From Halomonas sp. LR3S48 (lineage in GTDB: Bacteria; Pseudomonadota; Gammaproteobacteria; Pseudomonadales; Halomonadaceae), in contig NZ_CP107009.1 of NCBI RefSeq assembly GCF_025725665.1, forward strand, positions 2,480,001-2,544,000: a stretch of DNA of 64,000 nt. Reading direction: 5' to 3'. The notes beneath the pieces are model-generated. The model did no database searches. It saw only the letters and a program-made list of their open reading frames with translations, and had not been told where the DNA came from. Every line of letters starts with the position of its first letter. Positions within the stretch are counted from its first letter, which is position 1. Of the stretch, positions 8,071 to 16,605 are shown piece by piece. Both the position numbers and the translations under genes were made by a program.

Positions 8071-8685
8071 ATGACATCGGCATGGGAACGACTCCTGGCG
8101 GAGCCACCGCTGTCTCGCTACCGGGGTGTCCTCGGCGAACCTGCGGCCAGCGAGGCCTTGGCCAGGCTGGACGCAGAGCTCGATTGGCAGCGCCCCAGCC
8201 TGCGCCTGTACGGACGCGAGCATCCGATTCCCCGGCGTCAGGTATGGATGGGTGAGCCCGAGGCGCGTTATCGCTATTCGGGACGTGATTTCCAGCCGCA
8301 GGACTGGCACCCGGATGTCGCCGACATACGCGAGCGAATCCGCACCCTGCTGGCATCACAGGGTATCGCCGCCGACTTCAACAGTGTTCTGCTCAACCGC
8401 TATGCCGACGGTGACGAACGCATGGGCTGGCACAGCGACGATGAACCCGAACTCGGCCAGGCCCCCGTCATCGCCGCCGTAACGCTGGGCAGCGAACGGC
8501 CGCTGCGATTTCGCTGGAAGCAAGGCAACGGCGAACCATTCAACGTCTGGCTACCCCATGACAGCCTGTTGTTGATGGGGCCCGGCTGCCAGGCGAGCCT
8601 GCAACACGCCCTGCTGCCCCGACGCATCCCCGGGCTGCGCATCAGCCTCACCTTTCGCCGCGTCTTGCCGCTTGCCGAGCGATAG
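8071..8685 (+). CDS. AlkB-like 2-oxoglutarate/Fe(II) dioxygenase
   Basis: A 204-residue AlkB-family oxygenase, expected to remove N-methyl lesions from nucleic acid bases by oxidative demethylation. It shows LNRYADGDERMGWHSDDE near residue 110 (His and Asp of the iron triad), ALLP after the distal His (LQHALLPRR), and the 2-oxoglutarate motif RISLTFRR at the C-terminus. Length fits ALKBH2/3-like bacterial proteins. ATG 8071 lies 4 bases past the lipoprotein stop, so translation is probably coupled. A longer reading from 7945 would sit inside the lipoprotein gene and is not supported. Confidence 0.87.
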   Translation: MTSAWERLLAEPPLSRYRGVLGEPAASEALARLDAELDWQRPSLRLYGREHPIPRRQVWMGEPEARYRYSGRDFQPQDWHPDVADIRERIRTLLASQGIAADFNSVLLNRYADGDERMGWHSDDEPELGQAPVIAAVTLGSERPLRFRWKQGNGEPFNVWLPHDSLLLMGPGCQASLQHALLPRRIPGLRISLTFRRVLPLAER

Positions 8686-8696
8686 TGAGGCCAGAC

Positions 8697-9971
8697 TCAG
8701 CGCGCCTGGCGATAGAGTCCCCACAGAATCGTGATCAGCAGGGCATATACCAGCCCGCCGACAGGATATGTGAGGAAGCTGTAAGTCAGGCCGAAGTCGA
8801 TGAAGGCGACCGGCACCAGGGTACCCGCCACCGCCAGTGCTCGTTGTTCGCCCGAACCCGCACCGACACCGCGAGCGAACAGCCACAGCGGGGTGAAATA
8901 GAGCGCCAGCAAGGCCAGCAGCCCCGGCACCCCTCGCTTGACCCAGGCATCGAGAATATCGTTATGGGCGTGCCAGAAGCGCCCAAGTGCCGGGTCCTGC
9001 ACCCCTTCTGCGCCGCGCTCGCGCATGGCGGTCTGGTAGCCCTTGGCGCCCCAGCCAAGCAACGGGCGCTCCAGTATCAGTTGCGAAGAGCCCCGCCACA
9101 TCTCCAGCCGGGCACTGACCGAGGTCATCTCGTCATCGCCCGCCACGTACTGTCGAAGGCTGTTGACCGCGTTGTCGACCCGCGTGGCCACGCCGGTCTG
9201 CGGCATGGCATACAGGCTACCCAGCAGCGCCATCAAGGCCGCCACCAAGGTGACCCGCCAGCCCAAGGACAGTCGGCGACCGTGTCCCCGATAGAGCACC
9301 CAGATGGCCAACGGCAGCCCGATCCAGCCTCCGCGTGAACCGGACAAGGCCGAGGTGAGCAGGCCCGCCAGGCCACCGACGATCAACAGCAACGACCAGG
9401 GCCAGCGCTCACGGCGGGCAAACGACCAGCTCAAACCCGCGAAGCACAGCAGCCCCATCAACAGCCCCAGGTTGCCGAACAGGATGGCGTGCAGCGGCTC
9501 GTGGCCGTTGGCTCGCGCCGTACCCTCGATCACGCGCTGCCAGAGCGCCCAGGTGCTCGCCGCCAGGCTGCCCAGCGCCAGGCCGGCCCATAGCCAGGTG
9601 GCAGGAACCCTGACCCTGGCGAATGCCATCAGGGCGACCACGGCAAGGGCGAAGGGCCAGGCATTGAACAACCCTGAGGCCCCTTCGCCGTGTAGCCAGA
9701 GCATGCCGGCCCAAATCAGGCCCTGCAGGCCCATGGCGGCCACGAGCAGCAGATCCTCGCGCCGCGGAAATGCATCGACCTGCCCCTCTTCGCCAAGCCA
9801 GGCTGCCGTCAGTAACAGCAGTGGCACAACGACGAGAACCCCCCACGGCAGCACCAGCATCGACGCCCCCAGGGTAAGCATGGCCAGCGCCGACAGCCAG
9901 GCCTGACACAGCCCCTTGAAGTTACGCGACATGGCCCTGGGGAGCGGTCGACAGGAATTTTCTTCGATCAT
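8697..9971 (-). CDS. O-antigen ligase/polymerase family membrane protein (Wzy_C)
   Basis: A 424-residue polytopic membrane protein with about 10-12 hydrophobic helices and a large periplasmic loop. The loop holds WGAKGYQTAMRERG and FWHAHNDILDAWVKRGVPG, matching the conserved HN(D/E) block of the Wzy_C/WaaL superfamily. Such proteins join undecaprenyl-linked glycans to lipid A core or to proteins, or polymerise them. It stands apart from the polymerase-like gene at 18.9-20.3 kb, so one could be ligase and the other polymerase. The start is uncertain: 9971 or 9932 (MSRNFKGL). Confidence 0.8.
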   Translation of the reverse strand: MIEENSCRPLPRAMSRNFKGLCQAWLSALAMLTLGASMLVLPWGVLVVVPLLLLTAAWLGEEGQVDAFPRREDLLLVAAMGLQGLIWAGMLWLHGEGASGLFNAWPFALAVVALMAFARVRVPATWLWAGLALGSLAASTWALWQRVIEGTARANGHEPLHAILFGNLGLLMGLLCFAGLSWSFARRERWPWSLLLIVGGLAGLLTSALSGSRGGWIGLPLAIWVLYRGHGRRLSLGWRVTLVAALMALLGSLYAMPQTGVATRVDNAVNSLRQYVAGDDEMTSVSARLEMWRGSSQLILERPLLGWGAKGYQTAMRERGAEGVQDPALGRFWHAHNDILDAWVKRGVPGLLALLALYFTPLWLFARGVGAGSGEQRALAVAGTLVPVAFIDFGLTYSFLTYPVGGLVYALLITILWGLYRQAR

Positions 9972-10110
9972 GGCAATGGCTCATCCGTTGATACGCTGCC
10001 GTCAACGACGCCCGGAGGAACTGCCCTCCTGGCTCCCCCTGGCGCCGTACTGAAAAACACCTCTCATAGAATAGTGGAGTCGACGCCCCCCGAACGGTTC
10101 CCTTGCTCTC

Positions 10111-11961
10111 TCACTCGACGGTGACGGACTTGGCCAGGTTACGCGGCTGGTCGACATCGGTATCGCGTGCTACCGCCACATGATAAGCCAGCAGCTGCAG
10201 TGGCAAGGTGTAGACGATGGGGGCCAGGAAGCGGCAGCATCCAGGCACCTTGACCACCGTCATGCCCTCCTCCTGCTCCAGGCCGCTCTCGGGATCGGCA
10301 AACACCAGCAGTTGGCCGCCACGTGCGCGCACCTCCTGCAGGTTGGACTTTAGCTTGTCGATCAGCTCGTCCTTCGGTGCCAGTGCCACCACCGGCATGC
10401 TGTTGTCGATCAGCGCCAGGGGGCCATGCTTGAGCTCTCCGGCGGGATAGGCCTCGGCATGGATGTAGGAGATCTCCTTGAGCTTCAGCGCCCCTTCCAG
10501 GGCGATCGGCATCTGCGCACCGCGCCCCAGGAACAGCGTATGGCGATAGTCGACGAAGCGCGGAGCCAGAGCCGCGATCTCAGCATCGAGCTGCAGCGTG
10601 TCGCCCAGCAGTGTCGGCAGATAGCGCAGGCGATGCACCAGCTTGGCCGTCAGGTCCTGATCGCCGCCACGCAGTTGGCGCAGTGCCAGCGTTACCAGCA
10701 TCAGTGAGGTCAATTGGGTCGTGAAGGCCTTGGTCGAAGCCACGCCGATCTCGGGGCCGGCATGAGTCATCAGGCTGAGGTCGGATTCGCGCACCAGCGA
10801 GCTGCCCGGCACGTTGCAGATCGCCAGCGCCCCGACGTAGTTGTCGCCCTGGCGCTTGCGCGCGTGGCGAAGGGCGGCCAGGGTGTCGGCCGTTTCACCC
10901 GATTGCGACAGGGTCAGCAGCAGCGTGCCCGGGGGAGCGACCACGTCGCGATAGCGGTATTCGGAAGCGATCTCCACCTGGCACGGCACACCGGCCAACG
11001 CTTCGATCCAGTAGCGTGCCACCATGCCGGCATGATAGCTGGTACCGCAGGCGACGAGATGGATCTGACGGGTCTTGCCGAGGAGCTGGCGCGCCTGGGG
11101 ACCGAAAGCCTCGATCAGCACTTGATCGCTGCCCAGCCGCCCTTCCAGAGCGTTGGCCACGGCGACCGGCTGCTCATGGATCTCCTTGAGCATGTAGTGT
11201 TCGAATTCCCCTTTCCCGACCGCCTGATCGTCGTGCTCGTAGCGCAGCACTTCGCGAACCACCGGAGCGCGCCGTCCCGCTGCGTCGAGCCCATGCACGA
11301 CGCAGCCTTCCCGCGTGGCTTCCACCAGATCGCCATCTTCCAGATAGACGAAGCGATCGGTCACCGTGAGCAACGCCAGCGGGTCGGACCCCAGGTAGCA
11401 GCCCTGCTCGCCGATGCCCACCACGAGCGGACTGCCGTGACGCGCGCCAACGACGCGATCGGGCCTGTCGGCGTCGATCACGCCCAGGGCATAGGCACCT
11501 TCGAGCCGCGCGACCGCCGCCTCGACCGCCATCAGCAGCTCCCCATGATCTTTCAGCTCACGCTCGATCAGGTGAGCCACGACCTCGGTGTCGGTCTGGG
11601 AGGTAAAGACGTAGCCGTCGGCGGCGAGTTCGGCCTTGAGCGCGTGGTGATTCTCGATGATGCCGTTGTGCACGACGGCGACACGCCCCGACACGTGAGG
11701 ATGGGCGTTGTCCTGGCTGGGCTCGCCATGCGTCGCCCAGCGGGTGTGGGCCACCCCGGTCATGCCTGTCAGCGACGACGACGAAAGCAGTCGCTCCAGC
11801 GCCGCCACCTTGCCCACCTCCCGGGCACGGCCCAGCTTGCCAGGAGCCTCAACCAGAGCGACACCGGCTGAATCATAGCCTCGGTATTCGAGGCGCTTGA
11901 GACCTTCCATCAGGATGGGCAGGACATTGTCCGCCCCCACAGCAGCTACGATGCCACACAT
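10111..11961 (-). CDS. glmS: Glutamine-fructose-6-phosphate aminotransferase
   Basis: A 616-residue enzyme that makes glucosamine-6-phosphate from fructose-6-phosphate and glutamine, the entry to UDP-GlcNAc. The N-terminal class-II glutaminase domain starts with the catalytic Cys (CGIVAAVG) and contains RWATHG and NGIIENH. Two SIS domains follow (VACGTSYHAG, LSQSGETADT, GRGAQMPIALEGALKLKEISYIHAEAYPAGELKHGP read in pieces). The C-terminus DQPRNLAKSVTVE is canonical. GGAGAAGAG is the ribosome site. It lies 140 bases beyond the polysaccharide gene train on the same strand, linking precursor supply to the locus. Confidence 0.97.
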   Translation of the reverse strand: MCGIVAAVGADNVLPILMEGLKRLEYRGYDSAGVALVEAPGKLGRAREVGKVAALERLLSSSSLTGMTGVAHTRWATHGEPSQDNAHPHVSGRVAVVHNGIIENHHALKAELAADGYVFTSQTDTEVVAHLIERELKDHGELLMAVEAAVARLEGAYALGVIDADRPDRVVGARHGSPLVVGIGEQGCYLGSDPLALLTVTDRFVYLEDGDLVEATREGCVVHGLDAAGRRAPVVREVLRYEHDDQAVGKGEFEHYMLKEIHEQPVAVANALEGRLGSDQVLIEAFGPQARQLLGKTRQIHLVACGTSYHAGMVARYWIEALAGVPCQVEIASEYRYRDVVAPPGTLLLTLSQSGETADTLAALRHARKRQGDNYVGALAICNVPGSSLVRESDLSLMTHAGPEIGVASTKAFTTQLTSLMLVTLALRQLRGGDQDLTAKLVHRLRYLPTLLGDTLQLDAEIAALAPRFVDYRHTLFLGRGAQMPIALEGALKLKEISYIHAEAYPAGELKHGPLALIDNSMPVVALAPKDELIDKLKSNLQEVRARGGQLLVFADPESGLEQEEGMTVVKVPGCCRFLAPIVYTLPLQLLAYHVAVARDTDVDQPRNLAKSVTVE

Positions 11962-12101
11962 GTTCTCTTCTCCATGAACGGTGCCACGACCTCGCGCCGT
12001 GGTGCACTTGCTAAGGCAATGAATTCGCGGTGCGATGCGCCGGCTGCGATGAGGGCCGGCCAGCGGCCATCCCAGGCCGGCTGGTCATCGAATGCTGCTG
12101 T

Positions 12102-14069
12102 CTACTTGTGCCGTTCCAACACCGGTCGCAACGGCGTCACCGTCATCTTCGAGCCCGCCATCCGTGCTTCGCGACGGCGCTTCTCCAGCCATACCAGGTC
12201 GACGATCTCCCCCTCCGGCCGGTACGCCGTCGGTGCTTCCAGCAGCAGGCTGCGAATGCCGTCGTGATGGAAGTTGCGACACGCCTCGAACAAGCGGTCG
12301 AGGTAGGCCTCGAGGCGCGGCCACTCCCAGAACACTTCCTGGGCCGTCATGATGCGTGGGTGCGAGGTTGCCGAGACGTCGTCGCCCACCAGCAGTTCCT
12401 CGTAGAGCTTTTCGCCTGGGCGCAGGCCGCTGTAGGCGATGGCGATATCGCCATCGGGGCTGTACTCGTCGCGCACCCTCAGACCCGACAGCCGCACCAT
12501 CTGGCGCGCCAGGTCGGCGATGCGCACCGGCTCCCCCATGTCGAGCACGAAGACGTCGCCGCCCCGTGCCATGGCGCCGGCCTGGATCACCAGTTGGGCG
12601 GCTTCGGGAATGGTCATGAAGAAACGGGTGATGTCCGGGTGGGTCACGGTAATCGGCCCGCCCGCCTGGATCTGTTCGCGAAACAGCGGCACCACCGAAC
12701 CGCTGGAGCCCAGCACGTTGCCGAAGCGCACCATGCAGAAGCGCGTGGCATCCTGGTGCTGGGCAAAGGCCTGACAGACGAGTTCGGCCAGACGCTTGGT
12801 GGTACCCATCACGTTGGTCGGTCGTACCGCCTTGTCGGTGGACACCAGCACGAAGGTCTCGACCCCGGCCTCCATCGCCGCACGAGCGGCAGAGAGCGTG
12901 CCGAAGACGTTGTTCTGCACGCCCTCGACCACATTGTGTTCGACCATCGGTACATGCTTGTAGGCGGCCGCGTGATAGACGGTCTGCACCTCATAGGCCT
13001 TCATCACCGCGGTCAAGCGCTTGCGATGCTGCACCGAACCGAGCAGCGCCTCGATGCGTACCTCGAGCCCTTCAGCCTTGGCGATGCGGCGCAGTTCCTG
13101 TTCGATACGGTAGAGGGCAAACTCGGAGATATCGAGCAGCAGCAACCGTTTGGGGCCGTGACGCAGGAGCTGGCGGCAGAGCTCGGAACCGATGGAGCCT
13201 CCCGCCCCGGTCACCAGCACTTCCTTGTCGCGAATGTTGGCATCCATCAGGGTGGGGTTGGGCGGCACCGGATCGCGCCCGAGCAGGTCCTCGACCGCCA
13301 CGTCGCGCACCTCGCTGATCCTGGCGCGCCCGGTCACCATGTCGGCCACGCCGGGAATCGTCTGGACAGGGAAGCCCTGGGGCTCGAGCTCGGCGAGGAT
13401 CTCGCGGCGGCGTTCACGGCTCACGCTGGGCATCGCCAGCAGCACCCGTTCGGCACCATAGGTGTCGGACAGGTACCCGAGCTGGCGTGGCGGGTAGACC
13501 TTGAGCCCCTCGATGTAGGTGTTCTGCAGGCTCACGGCGTCATCGACGAAGGCGATCGGCAGGTACTCCTGGCCATGGCTGAGCGACACCGCCAGTTGGC
13601 GCCCCGCGGAACCGGCCCCGTAGATGACCACGCGCGGCTTGTGGCGAATCTGGCTGCGCAGATAGATGGCACGCAGACCGAAACGCACCCCACCGATGGT
13701 CAGCAGCGCCAGCATGGCGTAGATGAAGGGCACGCTGCGGGGAATCCCGAGGGCGAAGAGATAGCTCGCCAGCGGCAGCGACAGCGCCGACACCACGACC
13801 CCGATCACCACGGCACGGATCGCCTTGGGCCCCAGGTAGCGGATCACCGCGCGATAGAAGCCGAGGCGGATGTAGATGGCCAGGCTCAGCGGGATCATGA
13901 CCACCAGCGCCATCCAGGTGCGCACCTCCACCAACGGCGCCCAGTCCTCCAGGCGCAGCAGCATGGCCAGCAGGAAGCTCGCCGCGATCAGCACGCAGTC
14001 GACCACCAGCTGGATGGTGCGCTTCTGCCGTCTTGGCAGGCGGAACAGGGATTGCAGAAGATTTCGCAT
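12102..14069 (-). CDS. UDP-sugar 4,6-dehydratase, WbpM/PglF family
   Basis: A 655-residue membrane-anchored nucleotide-sugar 4,6-dehydratase. Four N-terminal membrane helices lead to a first Rossmann domain (VVIYGAGSAGRQLA) and a second catalytic SDR domain with VTGAGGSIGSELCRQ and the STDKAVRPTNVMGTTKR motif, where Thr-Asp-Lys and Met-x3-Lys replace the usual Ser-Tyr-Lys, as in WbpM and PglF. It converts UDP-GlcNAc to the 4-keto-6-deoxy sugar, the first step to bacillosamine or fucosamine sugars. ATG 14069 has GGAGAGA 6 bases upstream. Neighbouring aminotransferase and acetyltransferase genes favour a bacillosamine-type product. Confidence 0.9.
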   Translation of the reverse strand: MRNLLQSLFRLPRRQKRTIQLVVDCVLIAASFLLAMLLRLEDWAPLVEVRTWMALVVMIPLSLAIYIRLGFYRAVIRYLGPKAIRAVVIGVVVSALSLPLASYLFALGIPRSVPFIYAMLALLTIGGVRFGLRAIYLRSQIRHKPRVVIYGAGSAGRQLAVSLSHGQEYLPIAFVDDAVSLQNTYIEGLKVYPPRQLGYLSDTYGAERVLLAMPSVSRERRREILAELEPQGFPVQTIPGVADMVTGRARISEVRDVAVEDLLGRDPVPPNPTLMDANIRDKEVLVTGAGGSIGSELCRQLLRHGPKRLLLLDISEFALYRIEQELRRIAKAEGLEVRIEALLGSVQHRKRLTAVMKAYEVQTVYHAAAYKHVPMVEHNVVEGVQNNVFGTLSAARAAMEAGVETFVLVSTDKAVRPTNVMGTTKRLAELVCQAFAQHQDATRFCMVRFGNVLGSSGSVVPLFREQIQAGGPITVTHPDITRFFMTIPEAAQLVIQAGAMARGGDVFVLDMGEPVRIADLARQMVRLSGLRVRDEYSPDGDIAIAYSGLRPGEKLYEELLVGDDVSATSHPRIMTAQEVFWEWPRLEAYLDRLFEACRNFHHDGIRSLLLEAPTAYRPEGEIVDLVWLEKRRREARMAGSKMTVTPLRPVLERHK

Positions 14070-14118
14070 ATCGTCTCTCCATGACCGCGGGCGCCGACGC
14101 GCCCGCCGATTCCGAGCC

Positions 14119-15300
14119 TCAGGCGCTGGCCTGTGCCATGACCTCTTCGAGCACCGCGCAGGTTCGCGCGATCTCACTCTCCGTCAGCGTCGGATGACAG
14201 AGGAACATCAGACTGGTCTCGCCCAGTTCACGAGCCACGGGAAGAGGCTCTTCGGGGCGCCAGCCGGTGCCCTCGAAGGCTTTCTCGCGATACACCTCCG
14301 AACAGGAACCCGAGAAACACGGCACCCCGGCAGCATTGACCTCGGCCATGACGCGGTCGCGATCCCAGCCCGGCCCCAGCCGTTCGGGTTCGACGAAGAC
14401 GTAACACTTGTATGCCGCGTGGTCGCAATGAGGCGGCAGCTCGGGCACGCGCAGGCCGGGGCATCTGGCCGCTGCCCGCCAGATGCGCCCCGCATTGGCC
14501 TGCCGTGCGGCCTTCCATTGCGGCATGCGGTCGAGCTGGATACGACCGATCGCCGCCTGCATCTCGGTGAGCCGCCAGTTGGTGCCGAAACTCTCGTGCA
14601 GCCAGCGGAAGCCGGGCGGATGCTCGCGCTCGTACACCGCCTCCCAGCTCTTGCCGTGGTCCTTGAACGCCCACATGCGCTGCCACAGGCCGGAATCGTT
14701 GGTGGTGACCATGCCGCCCTCGCCACCTGTGGTCATGATCTTGTCCTGGCAGAACGACCAGCAGCCGACATGACCGATACTGCCCACGCTGCGCCCCCGG
14801 TAACGCGCCCCATGTGCCTGGGCGCAGTCCTCGATCACGTAGAGCCCGTGGCGTTCGGCCAGGGCCATGAGCGCATCCATCTCGCAGGGCCAGCCGGCCA
14901 GGTGCACGGCGACGATCGCCCGAGTGCGTGGAGTGATCTTCTCGGCCACGCTCGCGGCAGTGACGTTCTGCGAGTCCCGGTCGACATCGGCGAATACCGG
15001 CCTGGCACCAGAGGTGACGATGCTCGAAGCCGAGGCCAGGAAGGTGCGTGACGTGACGATCACTTCGTCGGCCGGATCCTCGCCGATACCCAACCCGCGC
15101 AGGGCGAGGTCAAGCGCCACGGTGCCGTTGGCCACGGCAATGGCGTATTCGCTGCCGGCAAAGTGGGCAAACTCCCGCTCGAATTGACGGCACTCCTCAC
15201 CGGTCCAGTAGTTGACCCGGTTGGAGAGCAGCACGCGGGCCGCCGCATCGGCCTCTTCGCGGGTGTAGCAAGGCCACGGGGAAAAGGGTCCGTTGAGCAT
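14119..15300 (-). CDS. DegT/DnrJ/EryC1 sugar aminotransferase (PglE-like)
   Basis: A 393-residue PLP-dependent nucleotide-sugar aminotransferase. The cofactor-binding segments are NGTVALDLAL, IEDCAQAHGARY and the Schiff-base lysine motif SFCQDKIMTTGGEGG near residue 193. It probably aminates the 4-keto sugar made by the adjacent dehydratase. Its ATG overlaps the stop of the PglD-like gene by one base (TGATG), so translation is coupled. The start MLNGPFSPWP is typical of this branch. Regio-specificity (C4 versus C3) is inferred from the neighbours. Confidence 0.88.
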   Translation of the reverse strand: MLNGPFSPWPCYTREEADAAARVLLSNRVNYWTGEECRQFEREFAHFAGSEYAIAVANGTVALDLALRGLGIGEDPADEVIVTSRTFLASASSIVTSGARPVFADVDRDSQNVTAASVAEKITPRTRAIVAVHLAGWPCEMDALMALAERHGLYVIEDCAQAHGARYRGRSVGSIGHVGCWSFCQDKIMTTGGEGGMVTTNDSGLWQRMWAFKDHGKSWEAVYEREHPPGFRWLHESFGTNWRLTEMQAAIGRIQLDRMPQWKAARQANAGRIWRAAARCPGLRVPELPPHCDHAAYKCYVFVEPERLGPGWDRDRVMAEVNAAGVPCFSGSCSEVYREKAFEGTGWRPEEPLPVARELGETSLMFLCHPTLTESEIARTCAVLEEVMAQASA

Positions 15301-16013
15301 CAGGTTCTTCCTTGCGGTGAAATAAGGTTGAAGCGCAGCACGTTCGAGGCGTTGGGAGGCGGATCATCGTCGTCGTTCTGCGTTGGCGACAGCGGCCGTG
15401 CCGGTACGCCGGCCACGACGAGATGGCCATCGATGTCGGAGACCACGGCCGCTCCGGCACCCACCATCACGCCCTCGCCGATGGCGACCCCTTGACGCAC
15501 CACTGCGCCGGCCCCGATCCAACTGGTACGGCCGATCTCCACGTCGCCGGCCACATTGGCCCCCGGGGAGACGTGCACGCAGGCGCCCAGCCGGCAGTCA
15601 TGGTCCACGGTGGCGGCGGTGTTGACGATGGTGCCCATGCCGAGTTCGGCAAAGGCATTGACGATCGCCCCGGCCATGACCACGCTCCCCGGTCCGATAC
15701 GGGCCATCGGGCTGACCGTGGCGCGTGGATGCACCAGCGAGACGACCCTGGCCCCCTGCGACAGCAGCGCGTCGAGCTTGGCTTCGCGGATGGCGTTATG
15801 GCCGATGGCCACCACCACGCCTTCGAAGTTCGCCAGGTCGTGAAGCAGCATCGGCAAGGTACCCACCACGTCCCAGTGCTCGTGACGCGTCTTCTCCGGC
15901 CAAGCATCGTCGAAGAAGACCAGGTCCTGCCAGCCGGCCTGGATGGCAATGTCCGCCACCACCTTGCCATGGCCGCTGGCGCCGAGAATGGCGAGACGAC
16001 GGCGATTACTCAT
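15300..16013 (-). CDS. Sugar N-acetyltransferase, PglD/NeuD-like
   Basis: A 237-residue acetyltransferase. The N-terminal Rossmann-like motif LAILGASGHGKVVADIA is followed by a left-handed beta-helix built of hexapeptide repeats (roughly residues 95-205, e.g. VVMAGAIVNAFAELG, VNTAATVDHDC). His in TVDHDCRLG is the probable catalytic base. It would acetylate the 4-amino sugar to give a diacetamido-trideoxy sugar. ATG 16013 starts 8 bases inside the PglC-like gene and is preferred to the longer reading because MSNRRRLAILG is the natural N-terminus. A C-terminal tail of about 25 residues rich in Asp is unlike typical PglD. Confidence 0.87.
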   Translation of the reverse strand: MSNRRRLAILGASGHGKVVADIAIQAGWQDLVFFDDAWPEKTRHEHWDVVGTLPMLLHDLANFEGVVVAIGHNAIREAKLDALLSQGARVVSLVHPRATVSPMARIGPGSVVMAGAIVNAFAELGMGTIVNTAATVDHDCRLGACVHVSPGANVAGDVEIGRTSWIGAGAVVRQGVAIGEGVMVGAGAAVVSDIDGHLVVAGVPARPLSPTQNDDDDPPPNASNVLRFNLISPQGRT

Positions 16014-16605
16014 GATGATGACCTCCGCGGAACCTCGGCATGGCGACATCGCCGTCGTGGGCGATGCCTTCGCGAACCAGCACTTTCTTCACCGTGAGCA
16101 GCAGGATGCGCAGGTCGAGCCACAGCGAGCGGTGATCGACGTACCAGACGTCGAGTTCGAACTTCTGCTCCCAGGAGAGCGCATTGCGGCCATTGACCTG
16201 GGCCCAGCCGGTCACGCCCGGACGGACTTCGTGACGCCGGGCCTGGCGTGGCGTATAGAGCGGCAGGTACTCCATCAACAGCGGACGCGGGCCGACCAGG
16301 CTCATGTCGCCCTTGAGCACGTTCCAGAGCTCCGGCAGCTCATCGAGGCTGCTGGCACGCAGCCGTTGCCCAAGCGGTGTCAGGCGCGCCGCATCGGGCA
16401 GCGGCTTGCCGTCGCGGTCGACGGCGTCGCGCATGGTGCGGAACTTGATCATCTCGAAGGCGCGGCCGTGACGCCCTGGCCGGGTCTGGCGGAACAGCAC
16501 CGGGGAGCCGAGCCTCAGCCGCACCAGTAGCGCCACCGTGAGCATCAGCGGCGAGAGCAATACCAGCGCCACCAGGGAAACCACGATATCGAACAGTCGC
16601 TTCAT
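16006..16605 (-). CDS. Initiating phosphoglycosyl transferase, PglC-like
   Basis: A 199-residue monotopic phosphoglycosyl transferase that moves a sugar-1-phosphate from UDP-sugar to undecaprenyl phosphate, starting repeat-unit synthesis at the inner membrane. A single N-terminal re-entrant membrane helix (FDIVVSLVALVLLSPLML) precedes the catalytic domain: KFRTMRD, the catalytic Asp-Glu in ASSLDELPELWNVL, and GDMSLVGPRPL. Length matches the small PglC/WecP-like type and not the polytopic WbaP type. It starts 4 bases inside the preceding glycosyltransferase gene. The likely donor is UDP-diacetamido-bacillosamine given the neighbours. Confidence 0.92.
   Translation of the reverse strand: MKRLFDIVVSLVALVLLSPLMLTVALLVRLRLGSPVLFRQTRPGRHGRAFEMIKFRTMRDAVDRDGKPLPDAARLTPLGQRLRASSLDELPELWNVLKGDMSLVGPRPLLMEYLPLYTPRQARRHEVRPGVTGWAQVNGRNALSWEQKFELDVWYVDHRSLWLDLRILLLTVKKVLVREGIAHDGDVAMPRFRGGHHHE

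Noticed and set aside
12030..14084. 684-codon plus-strand open frame
   Set aside because: Antisense to the WbpM/PglF-like dehydratase; composition is His/Gln/Arg-rich as expected of a shadow frame.
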